Origin: Lentilactobacillus fungorum
GTDB taxonomy: Bacteria > Bacillota > Bacilli > Lactobacillales > Lactobacillaceae
NCBI RefSeq assembly: GCF_016860605.1
Contig: NZ_BNJR01000004.1
Span: 310,001-374,000 of the forward strand
Reading direction: 5' to 3'
Length of the DNA stretch: 64,000 bases
The notes below the pieces were generated by a model. That model had not been told where the DNA came from and did no database searches. It saw nothing but the letters and a program-made list of their open reading frames with translations. The position numbers and the translations under genes are program-made. Below are positions 55,043 through 63,421 of this stretch, one piece after another. Within the stretch, counting starts at the first letter, position 1; the number at the start of each line of letters is the position of its first letter.

Positions 55043-55539
55043 ATACTAAAGAAGATTACATCCAATCCCTTAACTTAGTTCCCCATCCAGAAGGCGGTTG
55101 GTATCGACAAGTTTACCACAGCGATGATACTTTTTTTGCGCCTGAGAGCAACGGTGATCGTTATCGGTACACATCAATTCTATTTTTATTAACCAGCCAA
55201 ATCCCCTCCCATTTTCATCGCCTCAATCACGACGAACTTTGGTACTTTCATATAGGCAGCCCAGTAACGATTCATTTAATTAGTCCACTCGGCGTGTATT
55301 CAACTGTTCAATTAGGAAATCACTTATTAACTGGTGAACAACTGCAATTTCGAGTACCTAAAAACACAATTTTTGCTTCTGAAATCGCCGACCGGGATGC
55401 ATTTACCGTTGTCAGCTGTATGGTAGCCCCTGGCTTTGATTACCATGACTTTGAGTTACTTTCCAAAAAGCAACTGTTGCACAATTATCCAAATAATGCC
55501 GAGGTAATTGAGCGGTTAGCCAGTGATGCAAAGCAATAA
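55039..55539 (+). CDS. Cupin-like DUF985 family protein
   Basis: 166 aa, single beta-barrel of the Cupin_5/DUF985 family: VPHPEGGWYRQVYHSDD at the N-terminus and SHFHRLNHDELWYFHIGSP with the metal-type His residues. Function unknown. AAAGGAG ribosome site. Last clear chromosomal gene before the prophage. Confidence 0.88.
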   Translation: MNTKEDYIQSLNLVPHPEGGWYRQVYHSDDTFFAPESNGDRYRYTSILFLLTSQIPSHFHRLNHDELWYFHIGSPVTIHLISPLGVYSTVQLGNHLLTGEQLQFRVPKNTIFASEIADRDAFTVVSCMVAPGFDYHDFELLSKKQLLHNYPNNAEVIERLASDAKQ

Positions 55540-55711
55540 ACTACGCGGTTGGACGTACTGTTGGGCTTCATTATTGTTGCCTAAAGCCACTGTAAATTGC
55601 TTTCTCCAAAAAATATTACTGTAACTCATAACAATTTGGGGTAAAAGTGGCAAATGATTTTAAACTTATTTAATTCTATTTTCACTTATGTAATCAGTTA
55701 AAGATAAAAGA

Positions 55712-55747
55712 TATCCTCAATCTCTTGATTTAAGTGAATTGAGGATA
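55712..55747. other. 10-bp inverted repeat after the cupin gene
   Basis: TATCCTCAAT and ATTGAGGATA, perfect, around a 16-nt loop. There is no T run, so it is not a classical terminator. It lies in the 681-nt non-coding gap (55540-56220) between the chromosome and the prophage lysis genes. Confidence 0.45.
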
Positions 55748-56011
55748 AATAAGATGTAATGAGATAAGCTCCCAAAATGCTGCCAAATGCCCGAGCAAGA
55801 TTCGAATGTTGCCTAGTTAATGGTGCTGGTAACCACCGGTTGACCATTTTTTGACCATCGAAGAAAAAAAGTGCCTTTTTCGGTGATTTTCGTAAATAAA
55901 CATAGAGGTGAATAGAGGTGAAAAAATGTGGTTTTTGTTCCATTTTTCCACCTCCCCATGTCTTTCTTCCTGTATTACATCTTTCGTTGATTTTTGTAAA
56001 CCTTTAATGCA

Positions 56012-56039
56012 CAAAAAGCCCACCCCCGAAGGAGTGAGC
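56012..56039 (-). terminator. Late-operon terminator of the prophage
   Basis: On the minus strand GCTCACTCC-TTCG-GGGGTGGGC, a stable UUCG-capped hairpin followed by TTTTTG. An upstream hairpin CCTTTCTTGC/GCAAGAAGGG (56065-56090) precedes it. Confidence 0.9.
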
Positions 56040-56220
56040 AAATAAATTATAATTATATATGTATCCCTTCTTGCACCAGAGCAAGAAAGGAGCTTAACCT
56101 AATGGCATATACTAACCACCACAGTTAGTACTTAACGAGATAGCCAGTCCCGTCAGCAAGGTGAACCCCTGTGTCAATCTCTATATATGAAGGATAGAAT
56201 TTTTTGATTAAAACTTCAAG

Positions 56221-56487
56221 TTAAAAAAACTTTTCCAGCACATAAATGCCTAATGGCACCACAATGCCAACGACAATTACCCCGATTTCCCAGTATAAAA
56301 TCGTCTTTAAATTGCTGATGTCACCGGCATTAGCTTTAATGTTATCAGCATTGGTTTGCGATAATTGAAGGGCCTTATCAGCTTTATTATCAGCACTATT
56401 TAAGTTATCCATCTTGGTTTCGACTCGTGCCAGGCGTTCGTTAATTTCCATGAGCGTCTCAGTAACGTTAATTTCATTTTGTGGCAT
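56221..56487 (-). CDS. xhlA: XhlA-like phage lysis protein
   Basis: 88 aa. The N-terminal two thirds are a coiled coil (LMEINERLARVETKMDNL) and the C-terminal third is one TM segment (VIVVGIVVPLGIYVLEKF), the XhlA layout. XhlA acts with the holin in PBSX lysis. 2 nt after the endolysin. In the same frame after its TAA lie 31 more open codons (56125-56220). Confidence 0.85.
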   Translation of the reverse strand: MPQNEINVTETLMEINERLARVETKMDNLNSADNKADKALQLSQTNADNIKANAGDISNLKTILYWEIGVIVVGIVVPLGIYVLEKFF

Positions 56488-56489
56488 GC

Positions 56490-57290
56490 TTATCCCGCCT
56501 TTTTAATAAATTTAATGAACGCTTTATTGGTCGTAAAGTAACCTAGCGGGGTCTTAAGCCGGGTAATTTTGCCATACTTGACCGGTGTCCCATAGATCCG
56601 ACTGCCTTTACGTAAGCGAACATAGCGTTTGGACTTGGCAGCCAAATCATTATACGCATGGATTTGTCCAATACGCACTTCGTATAACCCTGGAGTTTGA
56701 TAGTAGCTTGGTTTAGCCACCGTCGTGGTGCCTGACAGTGACCCGTCAAAGTCCAAACTAGCATCAACCCCGTGAAAGTTGTCGGTGTACTGCCAGGCAT
56801 TCGCATTGGCCACGCCCGGGGCATAGTTATTATAAGCGGCTACCCAGATATGTTTGTCAACCAAAGCGGATCGTTTGATCCGGCCCGTATTAAACCACGA
56901 GGCACTCCCGTAGGTGATCACATGTTTGTACCCATGAGCAATCAGATACTTTAAGAACACATTGACTTGTGAAGTCGTCGACGTTGGCAGATCGCTAGCT
57001 TCAACATCAATTGCCAATACCGTCGAAGTGTCTAAGCCGAAGGCCTTAATCCCCCCCAAGAAATGTTTAGCTTCGGCTAAGCCATAGCCATGAAAGAAAT
57101 GGTAAACACCGACACTGTTAAATACTTTTAAACCATTAGTGATTTGAGCACTAGCTTTAGGATTCAGATAACGGGTGCCTTCAGTTAACTTAACGATTGC
57201 AAACCTCGCCCCTTGCTGCTTCTTCGTTTGCATGAAAGCTAAGGAGCTGGCTTGATAAGATGAAATATCAATTCCACGTGGGTAGGCCAT
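56490..57290 (-). CDS. Phage endolysin, GH25 lysozyme
   Basis: 266 aa. GH25 domain (1-190) starts RGIDISSYQ; catalytic DxE in LAIDVEASD (about residues 89-97). The C-terminal 70 residues (YEVRIGQIHAYNDLAAKSKRYVRLRKGSRIYG in two blocks) form a basic cell-wall-binding module of the DUF5776/SLAP-like kind. No signal peptide, so export needs the holin. GGAGGGATAGTC ribosome site. Confidence 0.93.
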   Translation of the reverse strand: MAYPRGIDISSYQASSLAFMQTKKQQGARFAIVKLTEGTRYLNPKASAQITNGLKVFNSVGVYHFFHGYGLAEAKHFLGGIKAFGLDTSTVLAIDVEASDLPTSTTSQVNVFLKYLIAHGYKHVITYGSASWFNTGRIKRSALVDKHIWVAAYNNYAPGVANANAWQYTDNFHGVDASLDFDGSLSGTTTVAKPSYYQTPGLYEVRIGQIHAYNDLAAKSKRYVRLRKGSRIYGTPVKYGKITRLKTPLGYFTTNKAFIKFIKKAG

Positions 57291-57292
57291 GA

Positions 57293-57763
57293 CTATCCCT
57301 CCTTTGCTTGTGCATCATCAGTGGCCGTTTGGACAGGCTTTTCAGAGGTAGACGTTGAAGCAGATGCAGCCACGCTAGTTGCTGGTTCATCAGGATCTGG
57401 GAAAATGGTTGTTTTAGGAGCGTGATTGTCATAGCCTAACTTCTTAAACTGCTGATAGGCGGCTTCAACTAATGAAGTGACAATTGTTGGGGTTACCCAC
57501 GTGAAGCCTAGCTGTTGAGCAAACTGAGTCACTTCTTGGATGGCCGCTTTTTGGCGATCCGATTTGGATAGTCCCACTAACGTGGCCATTCTAATAACCG
57601 TCTGCAACGCATATTGCGTTAACTGGTTTAATTGCTTATCTTTAATGTGGGTTTTTAAGTATGGAGCCAATTGCTTGATAACTAAAGCAACCAGTGTCCC
57701 TAAAGCGGCTAAGATACCAGTGCTTTCCAACCAATTAAAAACATCGTTAATTTGATTAAACAT
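57293..57763 (-). CDS. Phage holin, LLH family
   Basis: 156 aa. One N-terminal hydrophobic segment (GILAALGTLVALVIKQLAPYL), then a helical basic part and an Ala/Thr/Ser-rich acidic tail, as in LLH-type holins of lactobacillus phages. The second of two adjacent ATGs (57763) is better spaced from AAGGAGG than 57766. Only 2 nt before the endolysin. Confidence 0.82.
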   Translation of the reverse strand: MFNQINDVFNWLESTGILAALGTLVALVIKQLAPYLKTHIKDKQLNQLTQYALQTVIRMATLVGLSKSDRQKAAIQEVTQFAQQLGFTWVTPTIVTSLVEAAYQQFKKLGYDNHAPKTTIFPDPDEPATSVAASASTSTSEKPVQTATDDAQAKEG

Positions 57764-57787
57764 CATGATTCCTCCTTAATTTTGAGC

Positions 57788-57823
57788 AAAATAAAAGCAC
57801 CCACTGACAATCAGCAGATGCTC
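57788..57823 (-). terminator. Terminator just upstream of the holin gene
   Basis: On the minus strand GCATCTGCTGA-TTG-TCAGTGGGTGC followed by TTTTATTTT. It stands between the tail-fibre region and the lysis genes, which would need readthrough or their own promoter. Confidence 0.75.
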
Positions 57824-57927
57824 AACTTGAATCCAAGTAGATTCAAGCGTTATGAGAACTCAATAGACTGGCAGTTTTTCCGCACTGCCAATCATGATCA
57901 ATTGTAAACCATTTAAACATCGAACAA
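57824..57927 (-). ncRNA. Structured stretch between two prophage terminators (possible sRNA)
   Basis: Minus strand: hairpin TTGGCAGT..ACTGCCA (about 57876-57894), perfect hairpin CTTGAATC..GATTCAAG (57826-57847), then the terminator at 57788-57823. A TACAAT -10-like box lies just upstream. No ORF. It could be a small RNA ending at that terminator; not proven. Confidence 0.35.
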
Positions 57928-57960
57928 ACAAAAACGCCTGCTGGGGGGAGCAGACGCTGG
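57928..57960 (-). terminator. C-loop terminator downstream of the 58036 gene
   Basis: On the minus strand AGCGTCTGCT-CCCCCC-AGCAGGCGT followed by TTTTTGTTTG. Perfect but for one G-U pair; the loop is six C. Confidence 0.85.
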
Positions 57961-57983
57961 ATATATATTGAGGGGGGCATATC

Positions 57984-58076
57984 ATGAAAAGAATATGCGA
58001 TCCATATGAATATCTGGGGAGGATATTCGCACTAATTATAGCACAGAACTACCTATCGTTACAGTTCCACCCGTAA
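57984..58076 (+). CDS. Micro-ORF antisense to the tail gene, strong ribosome site
   Basis: 30 codons on the plus strand, MKRICDPYEYLGRIFALI.., with GAGGGGGG 7 nt before the ATG, one of the strongest ribosome sites in the window. The second half is hydrophobic. It is opposite in strand to all prophage genes and overlaps the last 41 nt of the 58036 gene. The G-rich 'ribosome site' is also the complement of a C-rich loop of the minus-strand RNA, so the ORF may be chance. Confidence 0.3.
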   Translation: MKRICDPYEYLGRIFALIIAQNYLSLQFHP

Positions 58077-58452
58077 TAATAACCGGTACATTGGTTTGAT
58101 TGCCCAAATCAATTTCATTGTTAGTAACTGTTACTGTACCACCAACAACTTGATTACCACTTGTACCACCGGTATACCAAAATTCTTCTGTATAAAAGCT
58201 ACCAGAAACCGTTTTATTCGGTATAGAAATACTAAGAGTTACAGCGCCATCCATGGTATTGGTTATCATGTAACCTCCTACTACATAACCATAGCTAGGA
58301 TTTTCTTTTGGGATATAGATACCAATGGTTCCATCCATAGAGCTTGAATTGACCTCAAAAGGAATATAGTCGTAGGCAGAATCCTGTTCATACACCTTCT
58401 GAGTACCCTTATAAATTCGGATAACCTCTTTACCATTAAAACTTGCACTCAT
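58036..58452 (-). CDS. Prophage protein, unknown (tail-fibre-associated)
   Basis: 138 aa, beta-rich, Thr/Gly/Val-rich; starts SASFNGKEVIRIYKGTQKVYEQDS and ends TGGTVTIGSSVL. No recognised domain. It lies between the tail fibre and the lysis genes, so a baseplate or receptor-binding accessory is likely. Confidence 0.7.
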   Translation of the reverse strand: MSASFNGKEVIRIYKGTQKVYEQDSAYDYIPFEVNSSSMDGTIGIYIPKENPSYGYVVGGYMITNTMDGAVTLSISIPNKTVSGSFYTEEFWYTGGTSGNQVVGGTVTVTNNEIDLGNQTNVPVIITGGTVTIGSSVL

Positions 58453-58463
58453 TTAATTGCCCC

Positions 58464-59495
58464 CTAGTTCGTATTGCCTTCTAAAATATAATAGTAGGTA
58501 TTATCATCTTTGGTAGTAATGTTATTGAACTCAGCTTGAGTACCATTCCAAAACTGTGGTACACCATCTTTGGTGATATAGGGATTACCTTGCGAATTTG
58601 TTGGATCCTTCTTAAATTGGTACTGACCATTAATAAATTGGGCTGTATTTGTAATAGCATTATTAAGGTCATTGGAGTTCTGATATGAATAGCCATCAGG
58701 GCTTGAAGGGGTCATCTCAAACTTTTTAGGCCCATGGATCACCTCTTGCGTGGTATCACCAGTAACACTGTGCACAACTTTACTATCATCAGCCGGCGTG
58801 TAAGTCTTCCCGTTGACTGTGATCGTGCCGTCACCGTTGTCCGTTACTTTTTTATTAACGTCATCTAAGGTGGCAATATTCGAAGGAATTCCCTTACCCG
58901 TAATGTATGCATCACCATTTTTGTCAATTGGTGCGGTGTCAAACGTTTTAGTACCTGCTATCTCTTCGTCGCCTGTTTTGTGGACAACCTTATTGGCATA
59001 GGACTGCAAAGCTGCATCGAGATCTGTTTCAGATACATAGACATCATCAGAATTAGTAAAAGTAACGTTATCTGTATTATTAAGCGCCACTTTGTAAGAA
59101 TAGGTAACGGCTTGTGGTGTTACCCCATCATACTCGGGTAAGTAGTTAGGCTTGGGTGCAATTGTAACTCCATAAAGAATTTCATTGTCTCCGTCGTCCT
59201 TAGCAAAGACCGCATACGTTTTTACATAAACACCGCTAGTTAGTGATTCATTTGTCCCGGTAGCTCGAATACGAGTTTCTCCGGTATTATCATCCAAAGT
59301 TACTTCAGGACTATTAACTACAACCTCTTGTGGTGTAATAGCCGTTAATGCTTTTATTTGATCATCACTTAGTTGACTATTATCCATACTTGAAAAAACA
59401 ATTTTACTGAATGTAATCTTTGCTTGACCGGCATTAATCTTATCAATCAATGCTTTTCCGGCGGTTGTTAAAATACCAACATTTGGTGTAGCCAA
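58464..59495 (-). CDS. Phage tail fibre protein
   Basis: 343 aa. The N-terminal half (NVGILTTAGKALIDKINAGQAKI..GVYVKTYAVFAKDDGDNEILYGV, in blocks) resembles XkdV/DUF3751-type baseplate-attachment domains. The C-terminal half carries fibre repeats KVVHKTGDEEIAGTKTFDTAP and KVVHSVTGDTTQEVIHGPKKF, each ending near a Gly-Asp/Gly-Tyr turn. Downstream of the YmfQ-like gene by 0 nt. Host-recognition end of the tail. Confidence 0.85.
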   Translation of the reverse strand: MATPNVGILTTAGKALIDKINAGQAKITFSKIVFSSMDNSQLSDDQIKALTAITPQEVVVNSPEVTLDDNTGETRIRATGTNESLTSGVYVKTYAVFAKDDGDNEILYGVTIAPKPNYLPEYDGVTPQAVTYSYKVALNNTDNVTFTNSDDVYVSETDLDAALQSYANKVVHKTGDEEIAGTKTFDTAPIDKNGDAYITGKGIPSNIATLDDVNKKVTDNGDGTITVNGKTYTPADDSKVVHSVTGDTTQEVIHGPKKFEMTPSSPDGYSYQNSNDLNNAITNTAQFINGQYQFKKDPTNSQGNPYITKDGVPQFWNGTQAEFNNITTKDDNTYYYILEGNTN

Positions 59496-60098
59496 TTAAA
59501 CCATCTCCTCTACGGTAATTTGTGGATACGTTTGTGCGTGGACGCCGACAAAGATTTGATTGCTAACAGTTGTGGCATATTGCAGATCTTTTAATAAATA
59601 TTCCGGTGGCAACATTGATTGAATGGCATTGGTCAGAATCTTTCGCTTAACCTCAGCTTTGTCACCTGAATTAAAATCAAAAGGAATATTGGTAACTTCA
59701 ATCTCTTCTGGATTGTCCGTTCCATTAATATCAAATACATCTGTACCAATGTCTAACACCGTGGCAATCAATTGCTTGATATCATCAGTGGTAACACCCA
59801 TATGATTTTTAAGTAGTTGGAGTTTAACTTGAAATCTCAAAAAATCGTCATCATCGTCTAACCGACTAATTCCGTAATCTAGAGCAATCTCTGTTAACGT
59901 TTGCCCACTGGCATTATCTAATAAAACTTGATCCGAAATGCTAAGCAAATTGTTCTTATGCATGTTAAGCAAAGCAGCAATGATATTGAGTACATTTTGA
60001 TTATTGGATTGATCCTCTTGATTCATATAAGCTGGGAACATTGACGTGATCCAATCATGTAAAGAATCGTCAGTCAGATCTTTTTCTGTTTGATACAT
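59496..60098 (-). CDS. Phage tail protein, YmfQ/XkdU-like (DUF2313)
   Basis: 200 aa. Position after baseplate J and before the fibre, plus ALDYGISRLDDDDDFLRFQVKLQ and a C-terminal region of small beta elements, match the family that links the baseplate wedge to the fibre. Assigned mostly by gene order. Confidence 0.75.
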   Translation of the reverse strand: MYQTEKDLTDDSLHDWITSMFPAYMNQEDQSNNQNVLNIIAALLNMHKNNLLSISDQVLLDNASGQTLTEIALDYGISRLDDDDDFLRFQVKLQLLKNHMGVTTDDIKQLIATVLDIGTDVFDINGTDNPEEIEVTNIPFDFNSGDKAEVKRKILTNAIQSMLPPEYLLKDLQYATTVSNQIFVGVHAQTYPQITVEEMV

Positions 60099-60109
60099 CT
60101 TTATCCCCC

Positions 60110-61396
60110 TTAGCTGTTATCAATATTAATGGTAATATTGTCGGCACTAGTGACAGCGAGTTGAAAATCACTAACCGAAACATCGGCTTCACTTAAACTG
60201 TCACCATTAACCGTAATAATTCCTCCATCCGTAGTTGGAGTTACGTCAACCTCTGGAGTAGTTCCAAGCTTAACCGAAACATCAATAACTCCGGCCGGGG
60301 AATATGCTGGCCCATATAATTTGGAATACAAGACTTTGCTGCCCATTGTTAAAGTATCAAAGTAGTTTAAAATGTTCGTTTTAATTTGCTGAGGGCCATT
60401 GTCAGTATCGAATACGGTATCATCAATGGTTAAATCAACTTCAACATAAACCGGCACCGTTTCAGCACGATCAAACGAAACTGCTGTTTGACGGCCACCA
60501 ATATCAGTGGCTGTTCCAATAACTGAACCAATCGTATTAGTCTGTGGTGGCAAAACGTCAAAGAACTTTTGAGAAATATCCGCATCACTACCACCGATAA
60601 CATATAGATGAACTGACTTCGCCGGATTCCCGTAAGCATCAGTTGTCATCGTATTGTTGTTGACTAGCCGAACATCTGTAACGCCAGTTAAATTCTTGAT
60701 AGCAGTTTGAATACCATTTACAGTACTATTTTCAGTGCTTTGCCGATTGGCCAATATTCGTTGACGCAAAGCATCATCAGTTTCAGCATCTGTACCACCA
60801 TTAGCAGCGGCTAAGTTGGTAACCGCATAGAAACCATCAATTGAATTAATTGGATTAACAACCGTGCCGGGCATGACATTGGAATCCGTCCCCGTCTCCA
60901 TAGCTGCTGCCTGAACAGTTTGCCGTCCAAGCGCATTACCATCGTCATCAACTAAAGGCTGACTGTTGCCACCATCATCCTTGTAAGTAGCTTGTTGCGT
61001 AATGGTGACGGCAGCTTGAGTAGCAAAGGTTTGCCCATCAGGAGTAGCAAACTGGGTTCCCTCTGGAATAACCGTTGGTGAATCTGGATCAACATAACCG
61101 TCAATCTGCAACTCGACATATGCATAAGTGGCTGCTTTCCGATAGACATTCAGTTCGGCTCCCAAATCATCCAAATTTGCGCCTGAACTCTTTAGAACAA
61201 AAAAGGAATTGTAAACACCTTGAGCTAATTGTTCCAAGGAATCATCGACTTCTGATAAAATCCCCGCAAGCATCCCAGGGGTTTGCTCGTCATCCAGATC
61301 AATTCCGTCACCAAAATACTTAATAAAGAGCGCATTTATATTATCCCGAAGATCATCCAGTTCAGGCCGATCATACCCACTACTCGTTAGTGGCAT
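60110..61396 (-). CDS. Baseplate J-like protein
   Basis: 428 aa, XkdT/gpJ family, the wedge component of contractile-tail baseplates. Core includes PEGTQFATPDGQTFATQA, GGTDAETDDALRQRILANRQSTENSTVNGIQTAI in two blocks (about 200-240) and VSVKLGTTPEVD. ATG 61396 (MPLTSSGYDRPE) has GGAG 9 nt upstream; it overlaps the previous gene by 17 nt. Confidence 0.9.
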   Translation of the reverse strand: MPLTSSGYDRPELDDLRDNINALFIKYFGDGIDLDDEQTPGMLAGILSEVDDSLEQLAQGVYNSFFVLKSSGANLDDLGAELNVYRKAATYAYVELQIDGYVDPDSPTVIPEGTQFATPDGQTFATQAAVTITQQATYKDDGGNSQPLVDDDGNALGRQTVQAAAMETGTDSNVMPGTVVNPINSIDGFYAVTNLAAANGGTDAETDDALRQRILANRQSTENSTVNGIQTAIKNLTGVTDVRLVNNNTMTTDAYGNPAKSVHLYVIGGSDADISQKFFDVLPPQTNTIGSVIGTATDIGGRQTAVSFDRAETVPVYVEVDLTIDDTVFDTDNGPQQIKTNILNYFDTLTMGSKVLYSKLYGPAYSPAGVIDVSVKLGTTPEVDVTPTTDGGIITVNGDSLSEADVSVSDFQLAVTSADNITINIDNS

Positions 61397-61778
61397 TTTC
61401 ACCATCTCCTTCATCTGAATTAACATCAGTTGTAATTGTCTGACCAGTTGTTAAAGTAACTGTAGCTTCCAAAGCTGTGATTCGCTGCTGATAGTCAACA
61501 CTGAAATTAGTAATCTCAACTGAATCAAATAAGTCTGGCCACTGATCCTCTAGATAATCGGATAGGATGGCTTGAATTACTCCTTTATCATCGCCACTAG
61601 CCAATAACTCGTTATGGTTTAACCCAATATCCTCATTCCAAGGAAGTTCAGCAATATTGATATTAAGCAATGAACTTAGCTTTTGAGAAATTTCATCGTC
61701 ATCAGTAACCATATTAAAAACACCAGCATTGGGATCAAAGTCCAAATCACGGGTGCTGTCTAATCCAAATGCAATCAT
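61380..61778 (-). CDS. Baseplate wedge protein, XkdS/gp25-like (DUF2634)
   Basis: 132 aa. Starts IAFGLDSTRDLDFDPNAGV; LLNINIAELPWNEDIGLNHNELL is typical of XkdS/DUF2634. Located between spike and baseplate J genes. Overlaps both neighbours. Confidence 0.82.
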   Translation of the reverse strand: MIAFGLDSTRDLDFDPNAGVFNMVTDDDEISQKLSSLLNINIAELPWNEDIGLNHNELLASGDDKGVIQAILSDYLEDQWPDLFDSVEITNFSVDYQQRITALEATVTLTTGQTITTDVNSDEGDGENATNE

Positions 61779-62161
61779 GGCTTAATCACCGCCTCGACTA
61801 CTGGATCCTGCTTACTGTGCATCCGTTTCGTATCAATTTTGTAATTACTTGTGCCGGTCCAATTGTCCATTTCACGGTCACAAAAGCCAACCCACACAAC
61901 CGAGCCAACTTTGATAGTAAGTTTATCAATCAGATACAAAGATGCCGGCACAACGCACTCAGTTAATGTGGCCCGTTTGTCGCCATCGGATTGAAGTGGC
62001 AGTGGCTGCACATCGCAACGATGGTTACTACGATCATAAGAGATAATCCGTCCAACCATGTGACAATCAAGGTTCACACCAATATAGTCCAGTAAATCTC
62101 CTTTGAGAAAATTAAGCTGTTTATTTTTGGGATCAATTGCCACTTTACGTTTTTTAGGCAT
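61775..62161 (-). CDS. Phage baseplate spike protein (Gp138 N-terminal-like)
   Basis: 128 aa, an OB-like beta domain (VNLDCHMVGRIISYDRSNHRCDVQPLPL, in blocks; VGSVVWVGFCDREMDNW) typical of small baseplate spikes. ATG 62161 follows GGAGGTGG; overlaps the hub gene by 8 nt. Very basic N-terminus MPKKRK. Confidence 0.78.
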   Translation of the reverse strand: MPKKRKVAIDPKNKQLNFLKGDLLDYIGVNLDCHMVGRIISYDRSNHRCDVQPLPLQSDGDKRATLTECVVPASLYLIDKLTIKVGSVVWVGFCDREMDNWTGTSNYKIDTKRMHSKQDPVVEAVIKP

Positions 62162-63086
62162 ACACAACCACCTCCATTTGGTAAGTGTCCTGATCATGAG
62201 TATGATCAACACTCTTCACTTTTTTTAATCCGGTAACATTGTCTGATTTCACATAAACAGCGGAGCCAGCGGCAATTCTGGGATCGTCAAAGCATTCCAG
62301 TGTCCAAGTCGGTTCGCCATCGTCATCACTATTATAAGTGGGCTGTTGAGTTAATCCCGTTGTCGTTGTTAAATAGATATGCTCATTATAAGGGTTGGGC
62401 TTTGATCCATCATCAATATAAAGCGCACCCTTGCGATAATATACTTTGCTTCCACAGTCTTTCACAATGGACTGAATAGCCGCCAAGGGCTTGGCAGAAA
62501 GCGTATAACCTTTTTTATATCGGTGGTTGGTCTTTAAGTGAACGCCAGCAATATCAATTTTGGCATCACGTCGAATGCGATCAATAATTTGGCTGGCTTT
62601 GGTTCCCTTTTTAAAGGTAATATTAACTTTCTTTACCTGACGTTTTTTGTAGGATACTTTGGTACCATTACTTTCCTTAACAGTATGCGTAACTAGCTTT
62701 GATCCGTTAAACTTGGAATATAATCGTTTTTCCTTAGAATAATCTTTACCTTCCGAAAAAGTAATCTGAGTTTCCTTGTCCATACCGCTAAGTGTTTCTG
62801 GAGCAACCTGGGTAATGGTGCCTTCAGTTAATTTTCCGTATAAATCAGTTGGCCCGCTGTACACAACGATATGGTCATTCTGATCAATCTTAGCTAAATG
62901 TGACTTTGAAAGATTATAAACGGTAACCGTACAAGTCGCTGGGCTGCCACCATCATCAGAAGGAACATCATAGTTAATCCCGACTCCATCTCTCTCAGCA
63001 AGCTTTAGTTGATACCCATTATGGGTAATCACAATAGTTGTCGTATATCCCCAATAATAGCCTTTATTATTAATTGTTTCCGTCAT
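62154..63086 (-). CDS. Phage hub protein, XkdQ/gpD-like
   Basis: 310 aa. N-terminal beta barrel (VTVYNLSKSHLAKIDQNDHIVVYSG in blocks), central KKGTKASQIIDRIRRDAKIDIAGV, and C-terminal TWTLECFDDPRIAAGSAVYVKS. These fit XkdQ/late-control D hub proteins that form the tail-tip ring. Its start overlaps the plug gene stop by 1 nt. Confidence 0.82.
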   Translation of the reverse strand: MTETINNKGYYWGYTTTIVITHNGYQLKLAERDGVGINYDVPSDDGGSPATCTVTVYNLSKSHLAKIDQNDHIVVYSGPTDLYGKLTEGTITQVAPETLSGMDKETQITFSEGKDYSKEKRLYSKFNGSKLVTHTVKESNGTKVSYKKRQVKKVNITFKKGTKASQIIDRIRRDAKIDIAGVHLKTNHRYKKGYTLSAKPLAAIQSIVKDCGSKVYYRKGALYIDDGSKPNPYNEHIYLTTTTGLTQQPTYNSDDDGEPTWTLECFDDPRIAAGSAVYVKSDNVTGLKKVKSVDHTHDQDTYQMEVVVYA

Positions 63087-63421
63087 TAATCCTCACCATC
63101 CGGAATATCATCAATACATAGTTGAATCGTGTCACCTAGATTCCCGGGATCAAGTTCAGTTTCATTCCCCGATTCGTCTAATGGTGTAATTGTCTCCAAC
63201 GGCAATCCATCTACATTAATGTTCCGCCAAAGCGGTTGATTAAGAACCAACACTTCACCGCCTCGAATCAGGTTGCCTTCCAAGTCACTAACGTCAACGG
63301 TAAAAACTCGATCGGTTTCGTTCCATTGAAATGTAAACAAGTAATTTCCGGAATCCAAATCAATTTCTTGTTCGTAAGGCATATCATCTGGAAGCACCGG
63401 AATATAATCATGAACTGGCAT
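63086..63421 (-). CDS. Phage baseplate plug-like protein
   Basis: 111 aa. FTFQWNETDRVFTVDVSDLEGN and GEVLVLNQPLWRNINVDGLPLETI resemble DUF6983-type baseplate plug proteins of small myophages. ATG 63421 (MPVHDYIPV) follows GAGG; it shares one base with the stop of the LysM gene (TAATG). Confidence 0.78.
   Translation of the reverse strand: MPVHDYIPVLPDDMPYEQEIDLDSGNYLFTFQWNETDRVFTVDVSDLEGNLIRGGEVLVLNQPLWRNINVDGLPLETITPLDESGNETELDPGNLGDTIQLCIDDIPDGED

Noticed and set aside
55781..55830. TTCGAAT-like stretch read as a tRNA T-arm marking an att site
   Set aside because: The flanks do not pair as a T-stem and no acceptor stem can be formed; there is no tRNA here.
55698..55943. Minus-strand 81-codon open frame in the prophage junction
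   Set aside because: Poor coding character, no ribosome site, crosses the inverted repeat and the tandem GAGGTGA repeats; no recognisable family.
56101..56127. Eight-codon plus-strand ORF MAYTNHHS with AAAGGAG upstream
   Set aside because: Too short, on the wrong strand for the phage operon, and the G-rich site is explained by the minus-strand hairpin at 56065-56090.
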